Source: Trachythela sp. YZ-2020
Taxonomy: Eukaryota > Cnidaria > Anthozoa > Malacalcyonacea > Clavulariidae
DNA: 64,000 nt
NCBI GenBank assembly: GCA_016169945.1
Contig: JADLSH010000367.1
Location: 2,790,001 to 2,854,000, forward strand
Direction of reading: 5' to 3'
The first letter of the stretch is position 1. Each line of letters opens with the position of its first letter. The notes under the pieces are model-generated. The model searched no databases. It was given only the letters and a program-made list of their open reading frames with translations, and was not told the origin of the DNA. A program made the position numbers and the translations under genes. Below, in pieces: positions 10,769 to 25,000 of the stretch.

Positions 10769-13004
10769 ATTTTGGGAAACTGCATGATTGCGATTGCAGG
10801 ACATTTCTAAACGCTTTCAGCGTCTTGACGACAGCCTTTGGAATGGCCGCCGATAAGTTTATTGATAATTACTCGGATTATCTACAATTGTTTGAATGTT
10901 TACTCAAGGCAAGACTAAAAAGAGACCGCTGACGACACTCATATTCGATAGATTCCTGTTTTCATTAGAAAATCACACAGCGAGATTTCAGCCTTCATTG
11001 GCAATTATCGTACAACAAAATGTCGATTATTACTTTATTACTTCGTTGCATGTGGCAAACGTTGGCCATTTTATCACAGAATGACATTTGAAAACTCTTC
11101 AGTTCGTACTGGCAATTGAGTGCGACAAAATTAATTGGCACCCCTATGCCTATGCAAGGTGTGTCGTTAGAACATTCAATATAATGTGGCAAATGATTTT
11201 CGTACCGGCATTAAGTCTGTACAATTTTGTTCATTTTCAATTCAGCCTTTCAGGGTTCAATATATGCTGAACCAACATAGCAATTCATCGGTGTCTTTTG
11301 AAGAATTATCTTACATTAAATAAACGTATTAGTTAAAGGCGGCCGCGAATAAACGGTTGCTCGCCAACAAAACATTTGTCAGACACGCCGCGACTGAAAA
11401 AGGTCTTTAAAATTAATAAGATTAACTAAATACATGAAAAGAGAGCTTATACTATTCATTCGACCACGCGTAGTTAGTCTGTACGTGTCCTAAGTCTGAT
11501 TTGCCAAGCACACATGAGTATACTGAGCCGGTCATATATATAGGATATAGATAATTGTCAAGATATAGGTCAAATCTTTGGTAGAATAAAACACGCTAAC
11601 TGATAAGAATGGGCATTTTTCTTTGCTTGCCTGATTGGCCTGAATATAAAAGAGTTTATGTATTCAAATATTCTCCAGAAAGACAAAGAATTTGTGCATG
11701 TATTTGATTTGTACGATTTTGGCGCCATAGCAGATGCTAGCCATATTGTGCAGGCACAGTGTGAGTTGGGCAATGAGCATTCTGGAGCCTAAGTTACTTG
11801 CTAAAACAAACGTACTAAAGTAAGTAGCTCCACCTCTGTTGCCAGCTTAATTCTTCTACTTTTCCCATGAATGACCGACTGCTTACTTTTAATTACCGGC
11901 TTCTTTCACGTTCAATTGACCTCGTAATTAATTTCCTCCTAAATGTTTCCACTAAGGCGCGGGACGACATCCTAACAAAGACTTCAAACGCAAAGCACGA
12001 AGCATTGGGCTTTTAATGAACAAATATTTCCCTATCTTATACTTTTCCGTTCCAATTATCTGTAAAATAAATCGATTTTTAACTCTATAAAATTATTCAA
12101 AAGCTTTCTTTAATATTTCATTTTAATCAATATTTTCCGCTATGGCCACTATGTTTATGTTTCGTAAGTAGTTTAACTTATTTTGAAATGAGTTTCTATT
12201 TATTTCTAAATTCTCATTAAACCATTTTGTACGTAGCTAATCAAATTTTGTCCGTACAAACCACTGCATTTTACTATGTGTGTTTTAAAATATATAATTC
12301 GTCATTTTGTCACTGCTAACCTATTGCTACGCTAATTAAATTTCAATGATGTGACACCTCTTAGACGGCGGTAATTAAATTCAATTAAAAAGCAACGTAA
12401 ATGTGTAAATTTTATTATTATATTTTGGGCATGTTTCATTCAATATTTGTTCTAATAGTTAAGGCATCGCGGCGGACAACAAACCGAAGCAATAGTAAAG
12501 TTCCATAGATAATTTTCAGAGCAACGAAAAAGCTTTCTTAAAACGAAGATCAAATTTTGAGCTTTGCTAAAACCGCCATGATTCAATCCGTGACTGTTCT
12601 TCCCTCGTGCAACTGTAAATCCTATCAAGAAACTTTAATTCCAATATAATTACGTGTTTATTGGGTATCTTTAGGAATTGTTATGTAAACTATTCGGGCC
12701 TAAGTTTAGCTTTACACTGTTTACACTTAGTTCTAATTACATTCCGCCCGTGATAATGTCTAGGTAGAACTATTATCATTTCTCGTCAATTCTCATTGGT
12801 TCACAACTTTAACACAAGAAGCATTTTGGTCCATTTGTTGCCAATACAGTCAGAGATAACTCTTAAAGCTGATAACTGAGCTGCTAATGGTATTCATATT
12901 CAACCTGTAGCTCGTTGGATTAAACATCTGATAAATCATTGTCTTTCACTACATATAAATTGTCGCAATCTTCAAAAGTTTGGAACTTATAACATTGACT
13001 CACA

Positions 13005-16000
13005 ATGGCAGACACAGCAAAGAGCAACAAAAGAGCATCACTGGAAGGCAGTCAGTCACCTATCTCGCACAGTATCTGTGGTATACTTGGCTTAGAAAAT
13101 GAACCAGGAAGAGAAGGATCATGTCTGATAGAAAAGGAATTAGACGCACCGCAGGTTGCAGACCAGGATCAACAATCTGAGACAACTGAAGAAAATCCAG
13201 AATCCATACAAAAGCAAGGCAAGCATAGCTTTTTTACCTTATTGATTCCGTGTAGTATGGCAACGTCCTGTACCGTTGTACGAGCAGTGTAGTATAATAT
13301 AACCACATTAAACAGATTAAAAGCAAAAGTATACCATGTCGGGCATAACACATCTGACATGATCACAAAATTTTGTGATCGCAAAAGTCTTTATGTTATG
13401 AGTCGGTTCTCGTGTAAGTACACATCTATTTAGCCAGAACAGGTAGAACTAGAAGTTATAAATTAGTTAGAAATTCTGCATATAGTCTATATATATATAG
13501 TTTTTGTTGTTTGTTTTTAAAATTGGAGCACGTTTAACACAAAAATAGAATAAGGGTCAGACGCATAAGAGACTGCGGTTCGTTAGAGTTTAGGAAACGT
13601 ACTCACGTCCTAAGGACACTTTGAATGCACTTTAAGGTGGTGATAGTTTCTCTTGTATAATTTGTATAAAACAGAGTGTTGGGTTCCAGTGTAGGTATAG
13701 TGATGAAGAATATTCACGAGCTTGGTTGAAGGATCCAGATACATGAAAAAATATAGAAAGTATACTTCGACGTTTCGAGCGAAGGTTGTTCTTCTGGAAC
13801 TTAGGATGGGCCTTCTGAAGTATTTTTATATTTTTAGGTAGTTTAATCTTTCAACCAACTTCGTGAATATTGTATAAAACAATTCCCCTCTCTACGTGTG
13901 TGACCGAACAAATCCACATTCCATGTTCACACCTTGATAAGCGCGAATGTTGTACAACTTGTACAATTTCTATAATCGCTGTTTTAGGACAATGTTTTCT
14001 CTTATTTACATTTTCCCAGTAGATATTCTAAATTTGTCCATGCAAATCTCAGAAATATCCTAGCTTGCATTTTCTTTTTGGCAACATGAAAGGAATATAT
14101 AACCACAGTTAATAGATGAAGATGGTTAGGCTAGCCGGATCACGTGACAAATATGTTATTGTTCACTGTTTATGAGGGTCACGTGATGCGATGTATTCAT
14201 CACTCAACACCTCATCAAGCGTGGTTTATACAGCGAAGCACAGTCGGCTCTACAAACTCTTCGAAAAATTCACCTTGTTTGTGGCGCTATTTGAAGCAAA
14301 TTTTGAAATTTAAGTCCCGAATACATGCCTGGGCGTAATTGCGCCTTTTTTGGCTGTGCAACAAGCCAAAAGCACGGGCTTTCGCTTTTTAAAATCCCGT
14401 CACTTCGCGATGATGACAGCGAGCACACCGTGGCTTTGAAGACAAAAGCAAGAGAAGAATGGCTTCGATTGATACTGCGAACGAGAGAGACGACACCGGA
14501 GTTGAAAAAACGCATCGAGGCAAACAATATCTTTGTTTGCGAGCTCCATTTCAAGCCAGATTGTATATTAACAAGTAAGTTTATGTTCATATTTGCGCTT
14601 GATATTTAAATACGGCTGCGGTACAATGACCACAGGACTTCGCAGTTTATAAATAAAACAAAGGGCTCTTTATATGAATATTTATGTTTTAATGTAGTAT
14701 TTATACATAATCTTTAGGCCCTACAAGAAAAATTCTCGTTACTGGCAGCGTCCCTACCGAAAATCTGGCCAAAAGAAGCCACGAAATTGAAAAGAAGGAA
14801 CGACGACCTCTGGTAAGAAACCCTCTCGCGACTGAAGATATTCCATCGACTTCGTCGTCGTTGCTAGATATTGCTATAGAAGATGTGCTCGAGCAGCTGG
14901 ACGTACAGTCGATAGCTCCATGGGTTTCAGAGAAGCTGGAAAACGGTGAAGTCGAATTCAAATTGTGGGACGGTGTGCACAGTATTGCCAAATACACTGT
15001 CGATGTAAACACGACTTTGGAATTTACAGTTTTTATTTATAATTGGCCCCTTCCAGAGGATCACAGTATTTATACTGACAGAAGGCGATCAGTCAGAGGT
15101 GAGGGGGTTAAGGAACTTTTATCTTCTATTGAAAACTCCAGCTTGTGTGATGGATTGCCTGAAGACCATCTGACAAAATCTGTGGCCCTTGACCCAACAT
15201 CAGACACCACACACCAACTTCCAGGCACAGTTATTCGGCATTCAGTCCCAAAACGTTCATCCCCAACCCATTTTGAGGTATCTGTGAACTATCGTTCTGC
15301 CGATTGCCGAGTAGCCATGGAGACTTTTAATCCTGAGGACGAATCGTGTGGTCCATGCGCTAGTGCTAGACGCACACTAGACCGAGCAGAGAGGAAAAAG
15401 TCAAGAGCATCATCAACTCCAGCCAGAAGCAAGGCATCCCTGAGTGCATGTGGGCCAGAAAAGTTGCGGGCAACTGTGATTGAGACAAGACTAAAGTGCA
15501 AGACCTTGGAGGCGAAGCTTGAGTTGTTGCAAAGCAAGATTGATGAAGAGGGAGTGAATGTAAGTGAGTCGCTAGAGAAGGACCTTCTCAAAATAATGGG
15601 AGGGCAAAATATGGAAGCTACACCACACATGAAGTTCTTCTGGCAAGAGCAGATGAAGCTTTACAGACGAAAAGATGGGTAGGCGGTATCACCCTCAAAT
15701 TATCAGGTTCGCTTTGTCTCTACACGGAAAGTCAGCTTCAGCTTATCGCGAGCTTAGAGACAGTGGTGCATTGATTTTACCAAGTGAGAGAGTTCTTCGG
15801 GACTACAAAAACTATTTTAAGCCAAAGGCAGGAATCAACCAAGAGAACATTGATGATTTGCGTGGAAAACGTCGAACTACAGTGATCTGCAGAGATATGT
15901 TGCCGTTGTCATGGACGAAATGAAGATCCAATCCAATCTTGTCTTGATAAGTATTCTGGGGACTTGATTGGATTTATTGATCTTGGGATCCGATGACCAA

Positions 16001-19000
16001 TTTTGCCAACCTTCAGGAAGAAGATACCTTGGCTAGTCATGCTTTGGCATTTCTTGTAAGGGGAATGTGCACTGACCTCAAACATGTTATTGCATATTTC
16101 TTTACAGGAAATGTCACCTCTTTCCAGTTAATGCCCATGTTCTGGAAAGTGGTCTCACGTTGGAGCTATCGCTAAAGCTGATGGTGTGTGCTGCTGTAAA
16201 CGATGGTGCTTCTCCCAACCGCAAGTTCTTTCGCCTCCATGCCAAGTTAGCAGTAGAACTGAAGTGTGATGTTGTATATAAGACACCAAATCTTTTTGCA
16301 ATGTCACGCTTTGCCACATTTGATAAAAACTGCACGGAACTGTCTTTACAACTCTGGATCTGGTTCATGCAGCCGTTACATGTGGAATGATGGGAAGTAT
16401 CTTCTGTGGAGGCACATTGCAAGTCTCTATTACAGTGACCAAGAGTTTGCTCTCCACACCCTTCCTAAGCTGACCCTGGATCATATTGTGCTCACTCCAT
16501 ACAGTAAAATGAAGGTAATAATATTGATAAAGGTTTAATAACATTGTGTATCCACCTACAAATGCTTTATATCTTTTATGAGGTATTGTACAATGTACAT
16601 CAGGCAGACAAAAAGTCACTGTATGTGGATATATAATGTATAATAATTGTTTATGATGTATGATTATTATTAGCATGACAAAATTACTGGATGCTGATTG
16701 ATTGAGAGGAGTACAATTATTTCATTAATTGTACTGCAGTACAATTAATGATTTTCCCAAAACAAACAAAATGGCAGAAATTTTGTCATGCTAATAATAA
16801 ACAAGTAATCATGCAATGTTGCTCGTACAATTAGGGATTAATAGTACTTGTGATGTTTGAATTTTTGCCAAAATTGGACAAGTTTCAAACATCACTCGTA
16901 CTATTAATCAAGCAAATTTTCAAACATCACTCGTACTATTAATCCCTAATTGTACTCGCCATCGCATGATAACCTATACTAATATGTAATGTATAATAAT
17001 CCTTTTTACTCATTTCCTTACTTTGCTCCTTAAATATCACTATAATACTTTATTAACAAACAAGAAAAGAGAGTAAATGAGTAAAATCAAAACTTACCCT
17101 ACTTTAGCATTTATTCTATCTAATGCCAGACGATTTTACTCGTCAATTAACTTTGGATGTTAATTTAATGGGTTAAAGGTCAAATAGTTAATTGCATCTT
17201 CTAAGCTATAAAAGTAGTGTTTTCTAATTTATTAGGTGAAGCTGGCTATCCAGGTCTTGAGCAGATCCGTAGCCATATCACTGCAAGAAAGTGGTGTTGA
17301 TGATGTTCTGGCAACCGCGAAGTTCTGCATGATGATAAATGATTTCTTTGACTGTACAAATGTGAGGTCAAAGACGGAACATGTCAGTAAAAGAAATCAT
17401 TTGATCAAACCTACACCTCCCAAGACCGATTCAGCTGGTTGAAAGATGTTTTCTTGGAGTACCTCAACACTTGGAAAGACTCGACTACCACAAGAGAAGG
17501 GAGTATTCCAGCACTGACAGAGGAAAATGTTTATTTCACCCAGACCTATGAGGGTTTCAAAATCTCGGTCTACTCTCCACATCGAGGCAATTAAATTCCT
17601 CCTTGCTCAGGGCTTTCAATATGTCCTGAGTGAGAGATTTATGCAGGATGTGGTTGAAGACTACTTTGGACACCAAAGAGCGAAAGGCGGACGGTCAGAC
17701 AACCCCACAGCTCAACAGTTTGGATACAACGACCTAACCATTGCAGCACAAAGGGATATTGCCCCAGTGGTAAGAGGTAATGTTGGTGGTCGTTATACAA
17801 AAGAGAAATGGTACATAGTCAGCGATGAACCGGTGCATAAAAGAAAGAAACAGAAGTAAACTGTCTATTAATAGATAGAGACGGTTTATATGTGTACTAG
17901 TATGAATATCTTTAAAAATAAATGTTGGTATGAGCTTTCTTCTGTGTCACTGAACCCTGAATTTATTCATGAGAATAAATTAAGAAAGCTCAGAACAATT
18001 TCTAATGTACTGGAGGGGCCAAAGCCAGCCCCCATGTTGGCCCCCCAGTAAGCTATTTTGCCCCCCCCCCCAGTGAAGGTCCCTTTTTTCCAAAGTATAA
18101 GCAAAAAAAGGGGGGGGAAACTGAATTTAGAGGAAAGTTATGGTATTCTCACAACTAAACCTGGCTCCGTTCAGATGGGATATATCAAAAATTTTCTCTG
18201 AAAATGCAGGAAATCAAGCCACAGAGACTCAAGAATACAAAAATTTTCTGGAGGAGGACCCCAAAACCCCCTTCACCTTCCCACACCTGTAATACACCAC
18301 CTACTTGTTACGTCCCCTTTCGATGATGGCCCCCCCACTAACGATTTCTTAAAAAAGGCCCTGATAAGCATGCATCTATACATCTTTTACTTGTCAAAGA
18401 GAAGAGTCTTGCACATTTGGCATTAGACTGTGTAAAATCATCTGGCATTAGACTGTGTAAAAAAATAAAGTATAGGTTGCAGTTTTAATGAGTTAACAAG
18501 ACATATTGCCAGATTTTTTGGTTAACTCATAAAGTAGGGCACATTGTGCCTTAATGGATTGACAAGTGATAATAGTTTGCCGCATCAAATGCACGTTTTA
18601 TTTAGTTCACTGATGTAAACAGTGTTATATCTGAGGTTGACTGGCTAGGATATGTAATATATCACTAAATAACACCTGTGGTAATCAGAACTATATCTGG
18701 ATCTGTAACTATTTGTAATATCATGGCATTTCAGACTTAGTTCTAGATCTATTAACCATGCTTAGCCACTACACCAGAATATTTACTTATAATGAAAACA
18801 TTTAACCTGGCTGCAGTAGTAATTGGATGCATATAGACAGTAATATATGAATATGCAGAAATACCAAATATTTTTTCCAGGCTAGCAAACAATAATCTTT
18901 ATTAAAACATACAATATTTTCCTAATGAAAGTTGCAGTAGTCAATATATTTACAACTATACAATCTGTGTCTTGAAATGAACACACAAGCCTATAAGTGT

Positions 19001-22000
19001 CTAAAACGTTTCAACAAGCTAAGGCATGGTTAGTTCATTTCAAGAGAGAGGTTATATTCTACACCATAGCTGACACTGAACCCCCAAGACAAAGATATTT
19101 ACAACTATAATTATACAACTATAAATATTTACCCTATATACATTCATTTTTCATCCGAACTTTGTTTCATGTCCTTTCTAAGTGCCCTTTTTCTCACTTC
19201 CTTTTCTTTGATCTTATATTTTGCAACATAGTCTTTAGCATAGGAAAAAGATCTCACTTTCAAGTAAAGTTTGACAACATTTTCCAAACATAATTTTGGA
19301 GTCGAACTGGTAGAAGTGATCCCAGAAGCTACTACAATGTTATTCCACAATGACTTAACTTTGGGTGACTCTAGAGTTAAAAAGGATATGTTCTCAGTTG
19401 GTATGTTTCGTAGAACCAGTTTTGACTTGGCTACTTCAGTTCTAAAACAGACTTCAGCTTCTTCTAAGATAGCCACCAAATCATCACATGGTGTGACCAG
19501 GCCACCTCTTGTCGGGCTGATATGAAGTTGTTCCATTTGAACACTTCATATTCTGCAGTAACTCTTGCAGTTCTTTGTTCTCTGGGCTAGATTTCCTTGT
19601 TCTTCTTAAATAATTTTGAGACAACATACCCACCAATGTACGAAAGAGGCCCACGTTCAGCTGGATTAATTTGCATAGCTTGCGCAGCAACAGGAGTAGA
19701 TCCACTCTTATCTCTTATTTGGCTAACATTGTAAAAGCCAACCAAATGATCTGGAATATGAATCATTATCAAGTTCGTTACCCTGCAGTCTGCACAGTTC
19801 AAAAGTTCACACGATCTCGGTATCAACCCATAGAAATCCTCGAGAAGTTTGTCCTGATTTTTCTTCGTATAAAATTTTTGGTACAGTGGCAATAAAGCTT
19901 TGAACAAAGCCTCACCAGCTGACGCCGTCTTTAAGCTCGTATTTATTTCTTCGCCGTATATGTTCTCCTTTATGATATTGGCTTTTATGGTTTCGACAAT
20001 CAAGCCACGTATCCTGAGAAAGTCCTGTATTTACAATACAATCTGAGTCAACACTTTGACTTTCGTCTCGATGTTTTGAATTGGTATGCCGCGTTAATCC
20101 ACCCTTTGATTTGCAAATTTTGTCGCACTGCGTGCATGGAAATGCTTTCTGACCTTCGATTTCAACCAGAGCATCAATGAACTCTTGTTCTACTTCGGTA
20201 TTGTCGTCCTCAGCCGTGGTAAAATCAACAGTAACATTCATACGATATGCATCACCTATCTCGCCCTCGCTGTCATACTCCAAGGAGTCTAAGCGACGTT
20301 GCTCGGTTTCCTCGGCTAAATTTTCTTCCAAATACTGGCCAACTTCAAAGTTTATATTCAATTTATCCGCCATGATAAGAAACGCAAACTTAGACCGGCC
20401 GTGGCGGATAAAATGCGAATAAAACGCAGCTGGATGTATCAAATCACTCCTCAAGCATATCAAATTACAGCTTGAGAAGCGAACCTATGAACACATCGCA
20501 TCACGTGACATTTTTTCTCTTTGATCCCCGACATCATTTGCCGCCCTCTTTGATGTTTTGCCGCTAGCCTAACCATCTTCATCTATTAACTGTGATATAA
20601 CATAGGATTTCTTATTCTCTAATCTCTATCTTTGAGCGCAAATTAAAATCAGTTGGTATGATCCAACCGTAATGAGCAACAAATTCTTTACACAAAACTT
20701 CTTCCAAACTTCTTCGGAATAAGAATGGTTGAATACCTGGGAAATTTTTATACTATATTCAAGAGTTCTTATTCTCTGTCTAAGAACGCAAATTAAAACC
20801 AACCGTAGTAAGCAACAATTCTCAGTTTAGAGAGGATTTCTCCCATGAAACAACATCCGAATAAAGTTAGCGGAGTGAATACCTGGAAAACTGCATGTTT
20901 GTGTTGATTGGATGTTATACTTTGTATTTGAAAAGTTTGCCATTGATGGCAGCCGAGTTGAAATCATAGATTTTTGCTTCCTTGGTATAAGGACGGAATA
21001 TCTGAATATATAGTAAAGACGGGGAACGCTTCCAATGCAACTACAGGAAGGAGAACAAAGTCGTCCTAAAAGAGAAACTCCTTGACTTAAATTTAGCAAG
21101 ATAAAAGATTCTGACAATTCATTGAATTTCTCTGAACCTTTGTCAATTGGGTTTTAAAACCTGTTAAGGCTTTCCTTCCACCTCAGAGTGGTAAACATAA
21201 TAAACTAATTCACGGATTTTTTATATTGAACAATAATTCCTAGGATGGACAGGATTAACATCGCGAGCACAGAAGCCGGTAACTTATACGGTACCTTCGA
21301 CTACATTCACACGAAGCCGGACGAGTTAGGTACCGTAGGCGCAAATACGTCCGGTTCAATTTCTTCACATGCATGGGAATCCGTACGGTTGGGTGTGCTC
21401 TATGTATGTGTGTATGTATGTGTCCTTCGTCCATGCAATCCGGTCTTTTGGCCTCTAGCTTGGTTCAAATTGTGCATGTGAGGCTCATTTGAACGACAAA
21501 ATGGACATTGGATATAACATTGTGTTTTACTTACAAAATTATAGTGTACAAGAAGAAAGGTAGTTTATCTTTGTATAACCTAGGCTAGAGATACTGTGAC
21601 TGTCATCAAAGTTCTCCCTTCTCTTTATCCGGATTTCGGATTGACTTCGGACGGTTTAATAATATTATATACAATCAGAACATCATATTCAGTACAGATA
21701 TATTATTGAACCAAGATAGGTCTTTCCATGAAACAAATTTTAAAGCCTTAACTATTAGAGTCAAATCCCATTCTCTATGAACTCTGACTCTGAATGGATT
21801 CTGTTGATGTTGCTGTTGTTGTTGTTGTTGTATATATACGAAGCTGCAGACTATACTATGCGAGGAAGGTCTGCCTCGGACCATATTAAGCTGATGGATT
21901 AACGGTTATTCTGTTCACATCAACATTTTGTGATGTAGAGATCGAAAAGTAGAATCTAGAGACTCAATCTTTCGTTACGGTTTAGACTTTAGGGAAATGG

Positions 22001-25000
22001 CATGCATCAGTTGCATTGACATTTCGAAAACAAACCTGCATGGTTAAAACCATATATGCACATAGAAAAATAAGCCTGTTAAGAAGCTTAATTATTTTAT
22101 TTAAAATCTTCTTTCATGTATAATCTTAAATTCTATACCTCGAACGTGCGGTGTCAGTCTAGTCTCCAGACGAAGGGCTTTCGCTCGAAACGTCGAAGAT
22201 CTTATTGTATTTTTCAGGTAGATTCATCCAACTTAACCGCAGTATCTAAATTCTATACCCTCGTCTTAGGAGTTATAAAAATCTTAATGACAGTTATTTA
22301 AAATCGAGAAACCGTTTTAGGGAGTAGCCTGTGGCCAGTTAAGCGTGCAGCGGTGGCCGGCATGGCGGTGGGGTCATTCAATGCATTATCACTATCAATA
22401 CACACATATACTGATGTCATGTTCTATTAACGTTATATATATAGGGTTTAATTGCGTTGTAATTAATTTATGAAGAAAAGGACATGACCACTGCATGACT
22501 CAAATTAAATTATAATGTCGAATGCTCTTTTATTGTAGAAAAGTAAACTGAGAAAATTATGTTTGGAATATTTGTACTTTTACGATAGAAGAATTAATTA
22601 ACAACAACGACAATGTTTTTTAGAGTATAATTTTTCTACAATAAAAAAGTCGTGTTTGATTGTATAAAAAGAACGTTATTAGAGAGAAACGACGCCTATA
22701 GCACACTGTATTAATGAAATTACAAATGTTTAAGCCTGAAGGCCTAGTGAAAGTAACTTAATCTGCAAAACGTACAATACATACACAATTTTCATTTTCC
22801 CTAATTTATTATCCATGCATATACTTATGTTTTTCAATATAGCTGCGTTCACAGCATATATATTATGTCGAAGAGATTATAGACGTTTACTTAAAACAAT
22901 TAGTCTCTCTACTGCAGTATGATTTTCTTGTTTCAATTATATTTAATTATGAATTAAAATAAAACTGATGAATATATGTGAATTGAGGCGTAATAAGATT
23001 GAAATAAAACTCCAATTTGTAGAGTTATATATTTTAATACATCTCGACATTTTGGCGACTCCATATGCTCTTGACTAAGCTAGTTCTAATTGCTATGAAA
23101 GTCGTGTAAGCATATAGTGGGGTATATTATAGATATAAAATCAACGCAGTAAGGCCGAATCGAAGAAGCTATATTAATTAGCAAATATATAAAGCGATTA
23201 TATTATAAAATTACTAGCAAAAAAGAGATTATTGAATATGTGTCGAATATCAATATTACTGATGGAAAATTCCTATAAATAGTAATCTCTTAAAATATCG
23301 CAGCTTTGGGCCTCGCTTTAGCTTAATGTAGCTCTTTGACGTGGGCCAGTATTGCATAAATAAAAAATGTTCAGTTGTTCTGTATTTAAGAAATACTATG
23401 TGAGACTCTATATACGTACAGTTGTTAGTAACAGCCATAATTTTAAAATTTCACATTTAACTACCACTAAAGCCTCTTGGGAAATTATGAAAAATAGCAG
23501 TTGGATTTTGTACTGGGAACTGCTGCGCAGTTTCAGGCACTCAATAATTGGCTGAAATCTTTTCATAAAAATAAGGACATCCTAAGCACAGATGTTCTCT
23601 GCGAGCATTCTAATTAGCATTTAATCACGTAATTGCGACTACATACATTATTCAGCTTACTACAGTATCTCGCAAACCTATATATCTTAACCCTTTCTTA
23701 ACCCACCCAGTCAACTTTCCCTGTGGGAGGAAACCGGAGTGTCCGGAGAAAACCCACGACTTTCGGCAGAGCGTTGACTTACCCTTTTCACATGAGTGTG
23801 ATGAGTAAAGTCCCCAGTGAGAATCGAACTCAAGACTCAGAGGTGAAAGGCGCTTAATTGCTCTGACGACTGCGCCACCGAAGCCTCACTTGTCAACATC
23901 ACTATATATTATTCTAATCTATTTCATTCAAAAATGCCTGAAAAATCATGACGTATAACAATGTCCTTAGGCGTAGTTTCTGATGTAGATATAGATTTTT
24001 CGCACAGCTGATTAACACATTGCAACACATTGTTGCCTTTTTACATCTCAAGTAGGCAGCATATGGCCTGAATAAGATATCGATCAATTTTAATTCAGAA
24101 TGTGTATGAAACGCAATTGCTGATTTCAAGTTATTTTATATATACAATTTAAAATTTTGAATACGATAAGATTTCGACTTTAATATAGCTATATAACTGA
24201 CCACATTTGATCAAGTACACGTTTCCTATAAAATGCGCTTTTAGGACAAAAGCCCAAGCTTGAGGCAAACAAACGAAAACGTGCCGTTATCTTAGGAAGA
24301 AGATCTGGTGCCCTTCGACTATAATTCATTTTCTGGCCCGGGTTATGAAAAATAGATTTCAGCTGGGTCCCAGGTCATCAGTGAATCATTAGTCTCAGTA
24401 AAATATGAATTGAATGGTAAATACAAAATGATGTGGAAATGTGCTTGCAGAATGTATAACCATGCAATTTTTAACCTGATGGTCACGAAGCATTCATTTT
24501 CAAAAGGTTTCTTGGTTAATAAACGATAAAGTATAAATGGCTGTAATTCTTCGAACAAATTGGATGGATGCATTTATGCCTAAATAATTTAGCGCCTTTT
24601 GTACCTCTCAAAACGGATTAAAAAACACGTGCGCAAATTGTTAGCAATAAGCATCTTAACTGAATGTAGCCGTAGGAGGTGAAGATTTTATCTTAGGTAT
24701 AGAATATTAATTTTCACCAAAAGCCATATACTTTTGTTGTTTAAAGTGATATAACCGTCATATCTGCATGTAGAATGAAAACGTACGTTGTCAGTATGTG
24801 AAGGCAAATTTGTTGTGAGGAATTATAACGCAATGATGTCAGTGTACAAATTATAATCATTTCTTTCTTTTTTCATATACATTTGATGAGAAACTTAGAA
24901 AACATATATATGTTTACGGCGACATGATAATACTCACTTTTGCATTAAATTTTCAATTTACCCTTTTCAAAACATAAGAAATATAAAGCAGCGGTAAGGA

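Larger units (their letters stand above)
6901..13004. other. Intergenic region between Cdc20 and the paired-like homeobox gene
   Basis: It begins with the Cdc20 3' UTR and contains three inverted-repeat elements (7532-8067, 9009-9389, 10209-10768). The remainder is AT-rich with no convincing exon. The presumed promoter and 5' UTR of the homeobox gene lie in the last kilobase, but I cannot point to a specific element. Confidence 0.6.
14104..20594 (+). mobile_element. P-type DNA transposon, 6.5 kb, 32-base perfect terminal inverted repeats, 7-base target duplication
   Basis: The left end begins CACAGTTAATAGATGAAGAT at 14104; the 32 bases to 14135 are the exact reverse complement of 20563-20594. 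Just inside, both ends carry a subterminal ATCACGTGACA. ATATAAC flanks the element at 14097-14103 and 20595-20601. It encodes a THAP-domain transposase on the + strand and a second convergent gene on the - strand, each with its own AATAAA signal (17917-17922 on +; 18898-18903 on -). P elements encode THAP transposases and have about 30-base ends with 8-base duplications; here I can read only 7. Perfect ends with broken genes suggest it lost autonomy after a relatively recent insertion, or was mobilised in trans. Confidence 0.92.

Noticed and set aside
18000..18370. hAT-type miniature element inside the P-type element
   Set aside because: C/G runs resemble those of the other miniatures, but I could not find matching ends or an 8-base duplication.
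21245..21481. Extra exon in the homeobox intron ([18 protein letters not shown])
   Set aside because: It overlaps a GGTACC palindrome, lacks convincing splice sites and ends in a low-complexity TATGTGTG stretch.
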